A DNA stretch of 64,000 nt, from the NCBI RefSeq assembly GCF_003945325.1, contig NZ_AP019307.1, positions 1,550,001-1,614,000 of the forward strand, given 5' to 3'. The notes beneath the pieces are model-generated. The model searched no databases and was not told where the DNA came from. It was given only the letters and a program-made list of their open reading frames with translations. The position numbers and the translations under genes are program-made. Of this stretch, positions 27,232 through 36,043 are shown in pieces (positions within the stretch are counted from its first letter, which is position 1; every line of letters starts with the position of its first letter). This stretch comes from Nocardioides baekrokdamisoli (GTDB lineage: Bacteria > Actinomycetota > Actinomycetes > Propionibacteriales > Nocardioidaceae).

Positions 27232-27951
27232 TTAGATATCGCCGCCCAAGTACGCGGCTTTCACCGCAGGATCGGCCGACAGGTCCTTCCCGGTCCCCGA
27301 CTTCACGATCTCCCCGGTCTCGAGCACATACGCCTGGTGCGCGCGCTTGAGCGCCTGCGCGGCGTTCTGCTCGACCATCAGCACCGTGGTGCCCTGCTGG
27401 TTGATCTCGGTGACGATCGAGAAGATCTGCTGGATGAGTTTGGGGGCGAGCCCCATCGACGGCTCATCGAGCAGGAGCAATTTCGGCCGAGCCATCAGGG
27501 CGCGACCCATCGCGACCATCTGCTGCTCACCGCCGGACATCGAACCGGCCGCCTGCTTCTCGCGCTCGCGGAGCCGTGGGAAGAGGTCGAAGACCCGGTC
27601 GAGGTCGGACCGATATTCGGCTGATTTGCGGTCCTTGCGCGCAAATCCACCCATGTCGAGGTTCTCGCGCACGGTCATCCCGGGGAAACAGCCGCGCCCC
27701 TCAGGCGACTGCGAAAGCCCGAGAGAAACGCGCTGGTGTGCCGGCGTCTTGGTGATGTCCTTGCCGTCGAGCAAGATTCGACCGGCTCGTACGGGCCGCA
27801 AGCCCGAGAGGGTCTTCAGAGTGGTGGTCTTCCCCGCTCCGTTCGCACCGATGAGAGCCACGACGGTGCCTTGTTCGACGCCGAACGAGACATCACGCAG
27901 CGCCTCGATGTGGCCGTAGTTCACTGACAGCCCGGACACCTCAAGAAGCAT
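27232..27951 (-). CDS. livF: branched-chain amino acid ABC transporter ATP-binding protein LivF
   Basis: A 239-residue ABC ATPase. Walker A is GANGAGKT (residues 35-42), the signature is MSGGEQQMVA (about 138-147), and Walker B is LLLLDEPSMGLAP (about 158-170). The GLAP tail and short length are typical of LivF rather than LivG. The start at 27951 lies 11 bases inside livG, giving translational coupling. It is the last gene of livKHMGF. Confidence 0.93.
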   Translation of the reverse strand: MLLEVSGLSVNYGHIEALRDVSFGVEQGTVVALIGANGAGKTTTLKTLSGLRPVRAGRILLDGKDITKTPAHQRVSLGLSQSPEGRGCFPGMTVRENLDMGGFARKDRKSAEYRSDLDRVFDLFPRLREREKQAAGSMSGGEQQMVAMGRALMARPKLLLLDEPSMGLAPKLIQQIFSIVTEINQQGTTVLMVEQNAAQALKRAHQAYVLETGEIVKSGTGKDLSADPAVKAAYLGGDI

Positions 27952-28723
27952 CGTCGTCCTCCTCCACACCGAGGTACGCAGCGATGACTGCGGGGTTGTC
28001 GCGGATCTCCGCCGGCGTACCCTCAGCGATCTTCTTCCCGAACTCCAGCACCACGATCCGGTCGCACACGCCCATGACGAGACGCATGTCGTGCTCGATG
28101 ACAAGGACCGTGTAGCCGTCGTCGCGAACCTTCCTGATGAGCTGCATGAGCTTCTGCTTCTCGGCCGGGTTGAAGCCTGCAGCCGGCTCGTCCAGACAGA
28201 GCAACTTCGGGCCGGTTGCCATCGCGCGCGCGATCTCCAACCGCCGCTGGTCACCGTAGGGAAGGTTGGCTGCCAACTCGTCCTCAAGAGCAGCGACACC
28301 GACAAAGTCGAGCAGTTCGCGGGCACGCTCGCGCGACGCGCCTTCGGTCGACCTGAATCGTTTGGTACGCAAGAGCGCGTCCCAGACTCCGACCTTGCTG
28401 TGCACGTCGGTGCCGACCATGACGTTCTCCAGAGCCGTCATCGACTTGAAGAGCCGGATGTTCTGGAATGTGCGTGCGAGGCCAAGCTTGGTGATCTGAT
28501 GCCGTTTGAGCTTGTTCAGCTTCGTACCGTCAAAACGGACTTCACCCGACGTCGCCTCGTAGACCCCGGTCATCACGTTGAAGCACGTGGTCTTGCCGGC
28601 ACCGTTGGGACCGATCAAGCCCAAGATCTCGCCGGGGACGATGTCGAACGACACGCTGTCGAGCGCAACCAGACCTCCGAACTTGATCGTGACATCGTCG
28701 ACTTCCAGCAATGCGTCAGGCAT
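27941..28723 (-). CDS. livG: branched-chain amino acid ABC transporter ATP-binding protein LivG
   Basis: A 260-residue ABC ATPase partner of LivF. Walker A is GPNGAGKT (about residues 37-44), followed by CFNVMTGVY; the Q-loop region has LARTFQNIRLF. The signature is the diverged segment LPYGDQRRLEIARA (about 160-173), and Walker B is LLCLDEPAAGFNP. The RTFQNIRLF and FNP features are LivG hallmarks. Overlaps livM by 8 bases and livF by 11. Confidence 0.93.
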   Translation of the reverse strand: MPDALLEVDDVTIKFGGLVALDSVSFDIVPGEILGLIGPNGAGKTTCFNVMTGVYEATSGEVRFDGTKLNKLKRHQITKLGLARTFQNIRLFKSMTALENVMVGTDVHSKVGVWDALLRTKRFRSTEGASRERARELLDFVGVAALEDELAANLPYGDQRRLEIARAMATGPKLLCLDEPAAGFNPAEKQKLMQLIRKVRDDGYTVLVIEHDMRLVMGVCDRIVVLEFGKKIAEGTPAEIRDNPAVIAAYLGVEEDDDAS

Positions 28724-29855
28724 CAGCCACCTCCTCAGCCTTGAGTAGCGCTTGAACCGCTTGGGTTCGACGAGTCCGCCGTGGCGGGAACAGGCCTTGT
28801 GGCCGCCAGATCGCGAGCGCCATCAATGCAAGACCGAAGAACAGCACCCGCCAGTCAGAGAAGCCGACGAACCGCAATGGCAGGTACGCAACGACGACGC
28901 CGCCAGCGATAGCCCCCCAACGGTTTCCCGAGCCGCCGAGAACGACAGCTGCCACAAACAACTCGGACAGGATGATCTGGAACGTCGAAGGATCGATGAA
29001 ACTCTGCCGGGTGGCAAACATCGCGCCTGACAGCCCGCCGATGGCCGCGCCCATGGAGAACGCGAGCAACTTGAACTTGAAGGTCGGGACGCCCATCAGT
29101 TCCGCGGCGTCCTCGTCCTCCCGGGTTGCCTCCCACGCCCGGCCGACCCGGCTGTTCTTGATCAGGATGTCGGCGATCAGGACGACGATCAGAGCAGTCA
29201 GCACGAGCCAGTAGAACGGGATCGCGTCCAGTACTCCGAACGTCAGCACCCTGGTCTGCTTGCCGGTATCGATCAGCGGCTGGCCGTTGACCCAGGCGAG
29301 GTGTGGAATCTGGAACAGGCCGTTGCTCAACGTGTCGCCGTGGTTCGCCGGGATGCTCGGTGGCGCCGGGATGTTCTTGATACCGGCCGAGCCACCAAGC
29401 CACTGTGTGTTGGTGATGACCAGTCGGATGATCTCGCCGAACCCCAGCGTGACGATCGCCAGATAGTCGCCGCGTACGCGCAGCGTCGGAGCACCGAGGA
29501 TCACTCCGGACAGCATCGTCACCGCGATCGCGACCGGTAGTGCGAGGAAGAACGGCCAGTGCCAGTGGTTCGCCGTGAGCACGCCGGTCGTGTACGCCCC
29601 GCAGGCGTAGAAGCCGACGTAGCCGAGGTCCAGCAGCCCGGCGTACCCGATCACGATGTTGAGCCCGAGCGCCACCAACGCGTAGGAAGCGCAGGTGAAG
29701 AGGACGCCGCCGAAATCGCTGTCAGGGGTGGTGATGAACGGAATATTCAACAACGGCAGCGCGTACGCGAGGAGCACCGCGAGCGCGATGATCGGAGTCC
29801 TGGCGCTCTTCGGAAGCGGACGGCCCGGGCGACGGGTCGGCAGTGCGATCTTCAT
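28716..29855 (-). CDS. livM: branched-chain amino acid ABC transporter permease LivM
   Basis: A 379-residue inner-membrane permease with about ten helices. The conserved loop (LRVRGDYLAIVTLGFGEIIR, about residues 124-143) and GRAWEATREDEDAAELMGV (about 237-255), which contacts the ATPases, identify LivM. A polar Arg/Pro-rich N-terminal tail of about 25 residues is unusual in length. Overlaps livH by four bases (ATGA). Confidence 0.92.
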   Translation of the reverse strand: MKIALPTRRPGRPLPKSARTPIIALAVLLAYALPLLNIPFITTPDSDFGGVLFTCASYALVALGLNIVIGYAGLLDLGYVGFYACGAYTTGVLTANHWHWPFFLALPVAIAVTMLSGVILGAPTLRVRGDYLAIVTLGFGEIIRLVITNTQWLGGSAGIKNIPAPPSIPANHGDTLSNGLFQIPHLAWVNGQPLIDTGKQTRVLTFGVLDAIPFYWLVLTALIVVLIADILIKNSRVGRAWEATREDEDAAELMGVPTFKFKLLAFSMGAAIGGLSGAMFATRQSFIDPSTFQIILSELFVAAVVLGGSGNRWGAIAGGVVVAYLPLRFVGFSDWRVLFFGLALMALAIWRPQGLFPPRRTRRTQAVQALLKAEEVADA

Positions 29856-30838
29856 GCGCGTGCCTTCCCGAGCGACTCACCGAGCAGTCCGGACGGCCGG
29901 AACAGCAAGATCACGATGAGAAGGACGAACGCGACGACGTCCTTCCACTGGCTGCCGATGAGGGCCGATCCCCAGTTCTCCGCCACTCCGAGGATCAGGC
30001 CGCCGAGAAGTGCTCCCCGCAGGTTGCCAATGCCCCCCATGACCGCGGCGGTGAACGCCTTGACGCCGAGCAGGAAGCCCGAGTTCTGCCGGGTGACTCC
30101 GTACTTGACCATGTAGAGCGTTGCAGCGACACCGGCCATGATGCCGCCGATGACGAATGTCCACTGGATGACCCGAGTGGAGTTGACTCCCATGAGCGCC
30201 GCGGTCTCCGGGTCCTGGGCCACCGCGCGCATGCTGCGCCCGATTCGCGTACGCCTCACGAACACGTCAAGCGCGAGCATCATCACCAAGGCGGCGGCGA
30301 GGATCAACAGGTCGATGTTCGTGACCTGATAGTCACCGATCGTGAAGAGTGGTCTCGGGTTCGGTAGTTGTAGCGCGTAGATGTCGCGGGCATTGGCGAC
30401 ATACGGGGCGAGCGCGTCACCCAGGCCGACAGCGTTGGCGATCTTGTCGCGCAAACCCATCAACTCCGACAGCGCGAACGATGCGCCGATGGCTGAAATG
30501 AGGGCCACGAGTTTCGGCGCCTTGTTCTTGATCAAGGGGCGGTACGCGACGCGCTCCAGTACGAGGGCGACTCCCGCGGACATCGCGGCGGCCGCCAAGG
30601 CGCCGACGATCACCATCCCGATCAGGGCCCATGCCCCGGTCTGCGGACTCGCGCCGAACGCGACCAGTACCCAGGCGAAGGCAAAGGTGCCGAACATGAA
30701 GACTTCGGAGTGAGCGAAGTTGATCAGTTGCAGCACGCCGTACACGAGTGTGTAGCCCAGGGCGACCAGGGCGTAGACCGAGCCGAGCACCAGGCCGGTG
30801 ATCGTCAGTTCGAAGAAGGAATGGATGAGGGTATGCAC
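29852..30838 (-). CDS. livH: branched-chain amino acid ABC transporter permease LivH
   Basis: A 328-residue permease with about eight helices, partner of LivM. GSVYALVALGYTLVYGVL near residue 20 and the ATPase-contact loop GRSMRAVAQDPETAALMGV near residue 205 are family signatures. It starts at GTG 30838 with GGAGAG five bases upstream. It is separated from livK by a strong stem-loop, so permease expression may be lower than that of the binding protein. Confidence 0.92.
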   Translation of the reverse strand: MHTLIHSFFELTITGLVLGSVYALVALGYTLVYGVLQLINFAHSEVFMFGTFAFAWVLVAFGASPQTGAWALIGMVIVGALAAAAMSAGVALVLERVAYRPLIKNKAPKLVALISAIGASFALSELMGLRDKIANAVGLGDALAPYVANARDIYALQLPNPRPLFTIGDYQVTNIDLLILAAALVMMLALDVFVRRTRIGRSMRAVAQDPETAALMGVNSTRVIQWTFVIGGIMAGVAATLYMVKYGVTRQNSGFLLGVKAFTAAVMGGIGNLRGALLGGLILGVAENWGSALIGSQWKDVVAFVLLIVILLFRPSGLLGESLGKARA

Positions 30839-30858
30839 GCAGGCTCTCCGTCATGTGG

Positions 30859-30894
30859 CCGCGGCCGGGAAGGTGATTGCCTTCCCGGCCGCGG
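30859..30894 (-). other. strong intercistronic stem-loop between livK and livH
   Basis: CCGCGGCCGGGAAGG (30859-30873) and its exact complement (30880-30894) form a perfect 15-bp stem with loop TGATTG. Read in the liv direction it lies just after the livK stop and about 20 bases before livH. No T tract follows on that strand. In binding-protein operons such structures stabilise or partly terminate the transcript so that the binding protein is made in excess; this role is inferred here. Confidence 0.7.
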
Positions 30895-30910
30895 TCTTGT
30901 GGTGGTTCTT

Positions 30911-32041
30911 TTACTCGATCGGCTTGCCGGGCTGGATCACGCCACCCTTGACGACGTACGCGTAGATCGTCTGCGTGGTGACCTCGCCGGTCGAGGTGAA
31001 CTTGATCTGCTTCGTCACGCCCGGCTTGTCGTAGCTGTTCACGAAGGCGAGAACGTCGGCGCGGGTGGTCTTGCCGGCGGCGATCGCATCCAGGAACACG
31101 TTCGTGGCGTCGTAGGCCTCAGCGGAGTAGAGGCCCGGCTCCTTGCCACCGTTCGCAGCCTTGTAGGCGGCCGTGAAGTCGGCCGTCGCGGGTGCCGCAG
31201 CCGCAGTCAAGATGGCGCCCTCTGCCGCAGCCTTGCCCGCGACGTCGATGAACTTCGGGTCCTCGGAGCCGTCACCGGACTCGAACTTGCCGGTCCAGCC
31301 GGCCTGACGCAGCTGCTTGGCGATGAGTCCGGCCTCCTGGTAGTAGCCGCCGACGAAGACCGCGTCCGCACCCGAACTCTTCACCTTCGTCACCGTGGCT
31401 GCGAAGTCGGTCTGCTTCTGCTGGATGCTGTCGGTGCCAGCCACGGACGAACCGAGGGCCTTCTTGACCGCAGTGGCCAAGCCGGTGCCGTAGTCCTCCG
31501 AGTCATCGATGACGAAAACCTTCTTGGCGCCGGCAGCGGTGAGGTACTTCGCCGCAGCCGGTCCCTGAGCGTCATCGTTGGCGAGTACGCGGTGGAAGGT
31601 CTTCCAGCCGTTCGTGGTCAGCTTCACGTTGGTGGCCGACGGCGACACAGTCGCAAGCCCCGCCTGTGAGAAGGAACCTCCGGTTGCCGCCGACTCCTTG
31701 GAGAAGCCGGGACCGACAACACCGATGACGTTGGCGTCATCGATCAGGGTCTTTGCCAACGGAGTCGCCTGCGCTGCGTCACCCTGCGAGTCCTCAGACA
31801 TCACGCTGACCTTGCAGTCGGAGTGTGCGGCGTTGTACTTCGCGAGCGCGGTGTTGATCCCGCCGAGCATGTTCTGACCAAGAGCACCCGCGTCGCCGGT
31901 CAGGGCACCCAGATAGCCGATCTTGACGCTGCATGCGCCTCCACCGGTGCTCGAGTTGGTGGTGCCGCAGGCGGTCAGCGCCAGGGCCGCGGTCGCTCCG
32001 ACGGCTGCGAAGACCGCGCCGCTCCGGGAGATGCGAGACAT
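30911..32041 (-). CDS. livK: branched-chain amino acid ABC transporter substrate-binding lipoprotein
   Basis: A 376-residue type I periplasmic-binding-fold protein anchored as a lipoprotein: the signal segment ends in lipobox LTAC (about residues 22-25), followed by a Ser/Thr/Gly linker. IGYLGALTGDAGALGQNMLGG starts the mature domain, as in LivJ/LivK. GGAGG lies six bases upstream of the ATG. First gene of the liv cluster; specificity (Leu/Ile/Val versus amides or other amino acids) is not decided by sequence. Confidence 0.9.
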   Translation of the reverse strand: MSRISRSGAVFAAVGATAALALTACGTTNSSTGGGACSVKIGYLGALTGDAGALGQNMLGGINTALAKYNAAHSDCKVSVMSEDSQGDAAQATPLAKTLIDDANVIGVVGPGFSKESAATGGSFSQAGLATVSPSATNVKLTTNGWKTFHRVLANDDAQGPAAAKYLTAAGAKKVFVIDDSEDYGTGLATAVKKALGSSVAGTDSIQQKQTDFAATVTKVKSSGADAVFVGGYYQEAGLIAKQLRQAGWTGKFESGDGSEDPKFIDVAGKAAAEGAILTAAAAPATADFTAAYKAANGGKEPGLYSAEAYDATNVFLDAIAAGKTTRADVLAFVNSYDKPGVTKQIKFTSTGEVTTQTIYAYVVKGGVIQPGKPIE

Positions 32042-32192
32042 GAGAATCCTCCAAAGTTGTGAACTGCGTCACGGCGCGCAGTTCCCTGACCGGGAACGTA
32101 CTCCTGTGCGGCCGCTGAGGCGAGCACCCCTGACAAGTGGATACATAACCTTTACCTGAAAAGGTCGTTAGCAACCGCCCGGGGCGACGGTG

Positions 32193-33308
32193 TTAACCGA
32201 GGACGGACTCCGGGTCGGTGGAGTCCAATCCGAGGGCAGTGCCGACGGGCAGATTCGTCAGCAGTCCGGCGTGCGTGTTGAGGCCGCGGGCCAGCGCCGA
32301 ATCGTTCCGCAGTGCCGCTTCCCAGCCGCGGTCGGCGATCGCCGTCACATACGGCAACGTCACATTCGTGAGGGCGTACGTACTGGTGTTCGGCACGGCC
32401 CCCGGCATGTTCGTCACGCAGTAGAAGACACTGTCGTGGACCCGGAACGTGGGGTCGGCGTGGGTGGTCGGGCGCGAGTCCTCGAAGCAACCACCCTGAT
32501 CGATGGCGATGTCGACCAGCACGCTGCCGGGCAGCATCCGTCGGACGAGGTCGTTGCTCACCAGTCGCGGGGCCTTCGCCCCCGCCACCAGGACGGCACC
32601 GATGACCAGATCGGCGCTCAGACACTGCTCCTCGATGGCGTACGGGCTGGACGCGATCGTCTGGATCCGGCTGCCGAAGATCTGTTCGGCGCGGTGCAGT
32701 GCGGGGACCGAGACATCCAGGACGGCGACGTCGGCGCCCATGCCGGTTGCGATCCTGGCCGCGTTGAGACCGGATACGCCGGCGCCGAGGATGACGACCT
32801 TGCCCTGCTTCACGCCGGGCACGCCTCCAAGGAGTACGCCGCGCCCGCCGTTGGCGCGTTGCAGAGTCGCTGCGCCCACCTGAGGTGCCAACCGGCCCGC
32901 GACCTCGGACATCGGCGCCAGCAAGGGCAGCGAACGGTCGGCCAGCTCCACGGTCTCGTACGCCAGCGCGGTCACCTGGTTGGCGAGCAACTCCTTCGTG
33001 AGGTGCTCATCAGCCGCGAGGTGCAGGTAGGTGAAGAGGACGAGGCCGGGGCGGAGGCGGGAGTACTCCTCGGCGATCGGTTCCTTGACCTTGAGGACGA
33101 GCTCGGCCTCTGCCCAGACCTTGTCCGGATCCGGCTCGATCTGCGCACCGGCGGCACGGAAGTCGTCGTCGGAGATGCTCGACCCGATCCCGGCTCCGGC
33201 CTGGACCGTGACCGTGTGACCTCGAGACACCAGCGCATGGACACCGGCCGGCGTGATCGCGACGCGATACTCGTGGTTCTTCAGTTCCTTGGGCACACCG
33301 ATCCTCAT
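32193..33308 (-). CDS. ald: alanine dehydrogenase
   Basis: Reversible NAD-dependent deamination of L-alanine to pyruvate and ammonia. The 371-residue length equals the family standard when started at MRIGVPKE (33308); an open frame continues upstream but is not family-like. Conserved parts include the pyruvate-site segment KVKEPIAEEYSRL (about residues 72-84), the catalytic YLHLAADE (92-99), and the NAD-binding VILGAGVSGLNAA (about 170-182). It is divergent from an Lrp-type regulator, the arrangement of ald and AdeR/AldR in other actinobacteria, which implies alanine-responsive control. Confidence 0.94.
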   Translation of the reverse strand: MRIGVPKELKNHEYRVAITPAGVHALVSRGHTVTVQAGAGIGSSISDDDFRAAGAQIEPDPDKVWAEAELVLKVKEPIAEEYSRLRPGLVLFTYLHLAADEHLTKELLANQVTALAYETVELADRSLPLLAPMSEVAGRLAPQVGAATLQRANGGRGVLLGGVPGVKQGKVVILGAGVSGLNAARIATGMGADVAVLDVSVPALHRAEQIFGSRIQTIASSPYAIEEQCLSADLVIGAVLVAGAKAPRLVSNDLVRRMLPGSVLVDIAIDQGGCFEDSRPTTHADPTFRVHDSVFYCVTNMPGAVPNTSTYALTNVTLPYVTAIADRGWEAALRNDSALARGLNTHAGLLTNLPVGTALGLDSTDPESVLG

Positions 33309-33355
33309 GCCCTCATGGTTGATGTTCTTCGTCACATTGGCCAGATGGTCAGCGA

Positions 33356-33371
33356 TCATTTTGTAGAATGA
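33356..33371. promoter_or_regulatory. candidate Lrp-type site in the ald/lrp divergent region
   Basis: TCATT-TTGTAG-AATGA is a 5-6-5 inverted repeat with an AT-rich centre in the 67-base gap between the divergent ald and Lrp/AsnC genes, adjoining the regulator's start. The form suits an Lrp/AldR half-site pair, but it is short. Confidence 0.4.
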
Positions 33372-33375
33372 CCTC

Positions 33376-33888
33376 ATGGTCACTGTTTCTTCGGTCCAAG
33401 GATTCGCAGTCGGCGACCAGCCGAAGGATCTTCGGCTCGATCTCGATGAGATCGACATCCGACTGCTCCGCCAGTTGGCCGAACACGCGCGTACGCCCAA
33501 CAACGCCCTCGCCGATGCCGCCGGTGTCGCGCCCTCGACCGCCCACGCGCGGCTGCGGGCGCTTCAGGACAACGGGGTCATCCGCGGCTTCCACGCGGAC
33601 ATCGATCCGGCCCGCGTCGGGCGCTCACTCCAGGCGATGATCTGCGTCCGGATGCAGGGGCACGCGCGCGCGAAACTGTCGGCGTACCTCCGCGGTTTCG
33701 CGAAGCTGCCCGGCGTACTCAACGTCTATCTGCTCGGCGGGGCCCACGACTTCTTCATCCACGTCGCAGTGCCGGACACCGAAGCCCTCAACGACTTCGT
33801 GATCGAGCATCTGTCAGCCAACCCGGACGTGGCCCTGACGGAGACCAACCTGATCTTCCAGCACGGGCACGCGCCGGCATTCCACTAG
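33376..33888 (+). CDS. Lrp/AsnC family transcriptional regulator (AldR-like)
   Basis: A 170-residue feast/famine regulator. A winged HTH is at about residues 25-70 (LDEIDIRLLRQLAEHAR, then GVAPSTAHARLRAL), and a RAM ligand-binding domain at about 85-160. It is divergent from alanine dehydrogenase, with which it probably forms an alanine-sensing control pair. Its stop overlaps the convergent purD stop by four bases. Confidence 0.9.
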   Translation: MVTVSSVQGFAVGDQPKDLRLDLDEIDIRLLRQLAEHARTPNNALADAAGVAPSTAHARLRALQDNGVIRGFHADIDPARVGRSLQAMICVRMQGHARAKLSAYLRGFAKLPGVLNVYLLGGAHDFFIHVAVPDTEALNDFVIEHLSANPDVALTETNLIFQHGHAPAFH

Positions 33889-35189
33889 AGGACTGACGCA
33901 CCTTCGACGACACCCAGCGGCTCGGCCGCGATGTCGCTACGGCGCTGCATGCCGCGGAACGAGATCAGGTCAGCGGCCGCGTACGCACGGGTCCGCGCGT
34001 CCTCGACGTCGTAGCCGCGAGCCCGGACGGCGAGTACGCGACCGCCTGCCGTCACCAAGTGCTTGTGGTCCGGGTCGTTCTCCTCGGGGGCAGCGATGAT
34101 CGCGGTACCCGCGTGGATGACGTCGACGTCGTTGACCCCGTTGGCGTTGCCGACGCCCCTGATCACGTCACCCTTGGAGGACGACTCCGGGTAGCCCTCC
34201 GAGGCCAGCACGACGGTCACGGCCGCATCAGCGCTGAACATCGGCGCCGCGACGGTCTCGAGACGTCCCTCGGCAGCTGCTAGCAGCAACTCCCCCAGAG
34301 AGGACTCGAGGACAGCGAGCACCGGCTGGATGTCCGGGTCGCCGAAGCGGCAGTTGAACTCGATGACCCGCGGGCCCTTGGCGGTCAGCGCAAGGCCGAC
34401 GTAGAGGCACCCGACGAACGGGGTCCCGCGCTTGTTCATCTCGGCGAGGGTGGGGCGTACGACCTGCGCCAGCACGACCTCGGCAAGGTCGGGCTGCGCC
34501 CAGCTGAGCGGCGTGTACGAACCCATGCCGCCGGTGTTCGGGCCACGGCCGCCGTCGAAGATGCGCTTGAAGTCCTGTGCCGGTTGGAGTGCGTACGCAC
34601 GCTCGCCGTCGCAGATCGCGAACAGCGAGACCTCGGGGCCGTCGAGGAATTCCTCGATGACAACCCGCCCGCAGGACGCAGCGTGGGCGAGCGCCTCGTC
34701 GCGATCACGGGTGACCACGACGCCCTTGCCGGCGGCCAATGCGTCGTCCTTCACCACGTACGGAGCCCCGAACTCGTCGAGGGCGGCGGCGGCTTCCTCC
34801 GGCGTGGTGGCGACGCGCGAGCCGGCAGTCGGCACGCCCGCAGCGGCCATGACCTCCTTGGAGAACACCTTCGAACCCTCGAGCTGCGCCCCGGCCTTCG
34901 ACGGTCCGAAGACTGCGATGCCGGCCGCGCGTACGGCATCGGCGACGCCCGCCACCAGCGGAGCCTCGGGCCCGATCACGACCAGATCGGCGCCGAGCTG
35001 CCGGGCCAGCGCGGCGACAGCGGCGCCATCCATCGGGTCGACGTCGTGAAGTGTCGCAACGGCCTTGATCCCCGGGTTGCCCGGCGCGGCGTGCACCTCC
35101 GCGCCTTCGTCGGAAGCCAACTTGAGAGCCAGTGCGTGCTCGCGGCCGCCGGTACCGATCACCAGAGTCTTCAAACCCACAGTCTTCAC
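33885..35189 (-). CDS. purD: phosphoribosylamine-glycine ligase (GAR synthetase)
   Basis: Second step of purine synthesis: joins phosphoribosylamine and glycine with ATP. The 434-residue ATP-grasp enzyme begins with the KTLVIGTGGREHALA segment and contains PLVAGVADA, KDDALAAGKGV, the purD signature FNCRFGDPD (near residue 295) and GYPESSSKGD. Three alternative starts occur within 18 bases (GTG 35189, GTG 35180, TTG 35174); 35189 has AGAGG ten bases upstream. Much longer upstream frames are not family-like. Its start lies just after the alpha/beta hydrolase stop. Confidence 0.93.
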   Translation of the reverse strand: MKTVGLKTLVIGTGGREHALALKLASDEGAEVHAAPGNPGIKAVATLHDVDPMDGAAVAALARQLGADLVVIGPEAPLVAGVADAVRAAGIAVFGPSKAGAQLEGSKVFSKEVMAAAGVPTAGSRVATTPEEAAAALDEFGAPYVVKDDALAAGKGVVVTRDRDEALAHAASCGRVVIEEFLDGPEVSLFAICDGERAYALQPAQDFKRIFDGGRGPNTGGMGSYTPLSWAQPDLAEVVLAQVVRPTLAEMNKRGTPFVGCLYVGLALTAKGPRVIEFNCRFGDPDIQPVLAVLESSLGELLLAAAEGRLETVAAPMFSADAAVTVVLASEGYPESSSKGDVIRGVGNANGVNDVDVIHAGTAIIAAPEENDPDHKHLVTAGGRVLAVRARGYDVEDARTRAYAAADLISFRGMQRRSDIAAEPLGVVEGASVL

Positions 35190-35203
35190 GGGGGTCAAGC
35201 CTC

Positions 35204-36043
35204 TCAGAGACCGTGCTTCGCGAGGAACTCGATGGACCGCTCGGCCAGGTCCGCCCAGTTGTGGTCGACCACGAAGGAGTGCCCGGCACCGAGGATCTCG
35301 ACGAGTTCGGTCGGGTGCGGGTTCTTCTTCTGGCGCTTGTACGCGGCCTCCACGATCGCGTACGGGGTCACGGTGTCGTTCTCGCCCGCGACCATCAACA
35401 ACGGGCCGCGGTCGGGCTGCCGGGTGTCGACCGCGGTCACCGAACGCGGGGTCAGGTTGGCCGTGCCGACCTCGAAGAGAGGCTTCGCCGGCGCCGGTAC
35501 GCACTCCTGATAAAGCTCGCGAGCCTCGGCCTCATCGAGCGTGGTCGCGAAGATGTACTTGTGCTGGTCCTCGCTCAGCATCACCGTCCGGTTGATGTTG
35601 CGCGGGTCGCCGAGGATCGGCAGCAGGGCCTTCAGGACGCTCGCTGGCAGCGTCCAGACGCCCTTCATCTGGGCCGGGCCGATGGCGATCGTGGCTGCCG
35701 CAACACCGGCGCCCGCGACGATCTCGACCACGAGGCCACCCATCGAGTGGCCGATCAGGATCGGCTTGCGCTCCAGGAGCGCGACGACCTCGCGTACGTG
35801 CACGGCGACCGTCGCGGCCGAGATCCCGGCCAGGCTCCCGCCGCCCTCACGAGCCGACTCGACCGTGACCGGGTCACCCGGCCAGTCGACCGCCACCACG
35901 GCGTACCCGCGGTCCTCGAGGAACGCCTGCCAGTTGCGCCAACTCGATGCGAGACACCACAGTCCGTGCACGAGCACGATCGGCCGACGGCCGGAGGTGT
36001 TCGCGGCGGTGATCTGGTTGAACTCGCGGGCGGTGACGCTCAT
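35204..36043 (-). CDS. alpha/beta hydrolase
   Basis: A 279-residue cytosolic hydrolase. The oxyanion-hole motif VLVHGLW is near residue 24, the nucleophile elbow is GHSMGG (about 99-104, Ser101), an acid candidate is in VAGENDTVTP (about 220), and the catalytic His is GAGHSFVV (about 252). It resembles unassigned actinobacterial esterases. It overlaps the upstream membrane protein gene by four bases and lies 14 bases before purD. Confidence 0.85.
   Translation of the reverse strand: MSVTAREFNQITAANTSGRRPIVLVHGLWCLASSWRNWQAFLEDRGYAVVAVDWPGDPVTVESAREGGGSLAGISAATVAVHVREVVALLERKPILIGHSMGGLVVEIVAGAGVAAATIAIGPAQMKGVWTLPASVLKALLPILGDPRNINRTVMLSEDQHKYIFATTLDEAEARELYQECVPAPAKPLFEVGTANLTPRSVTAVDTRQPDRGPLLMVAGENDTVTPYAIVEAAYKRQKKNPHPTELVEILGAGHSFVVDHNWADLAERSIEFLAKHGL

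Noticed and set aside
32149..32164. CCTTT-N6-AAAGG repeat upstream of livK as a GlnR-type site
   Set aside because: It lacks the GTNAC/GAAAC spacing of GlnR boxes, and no convincing -10/-35 pair could be aligned to it.
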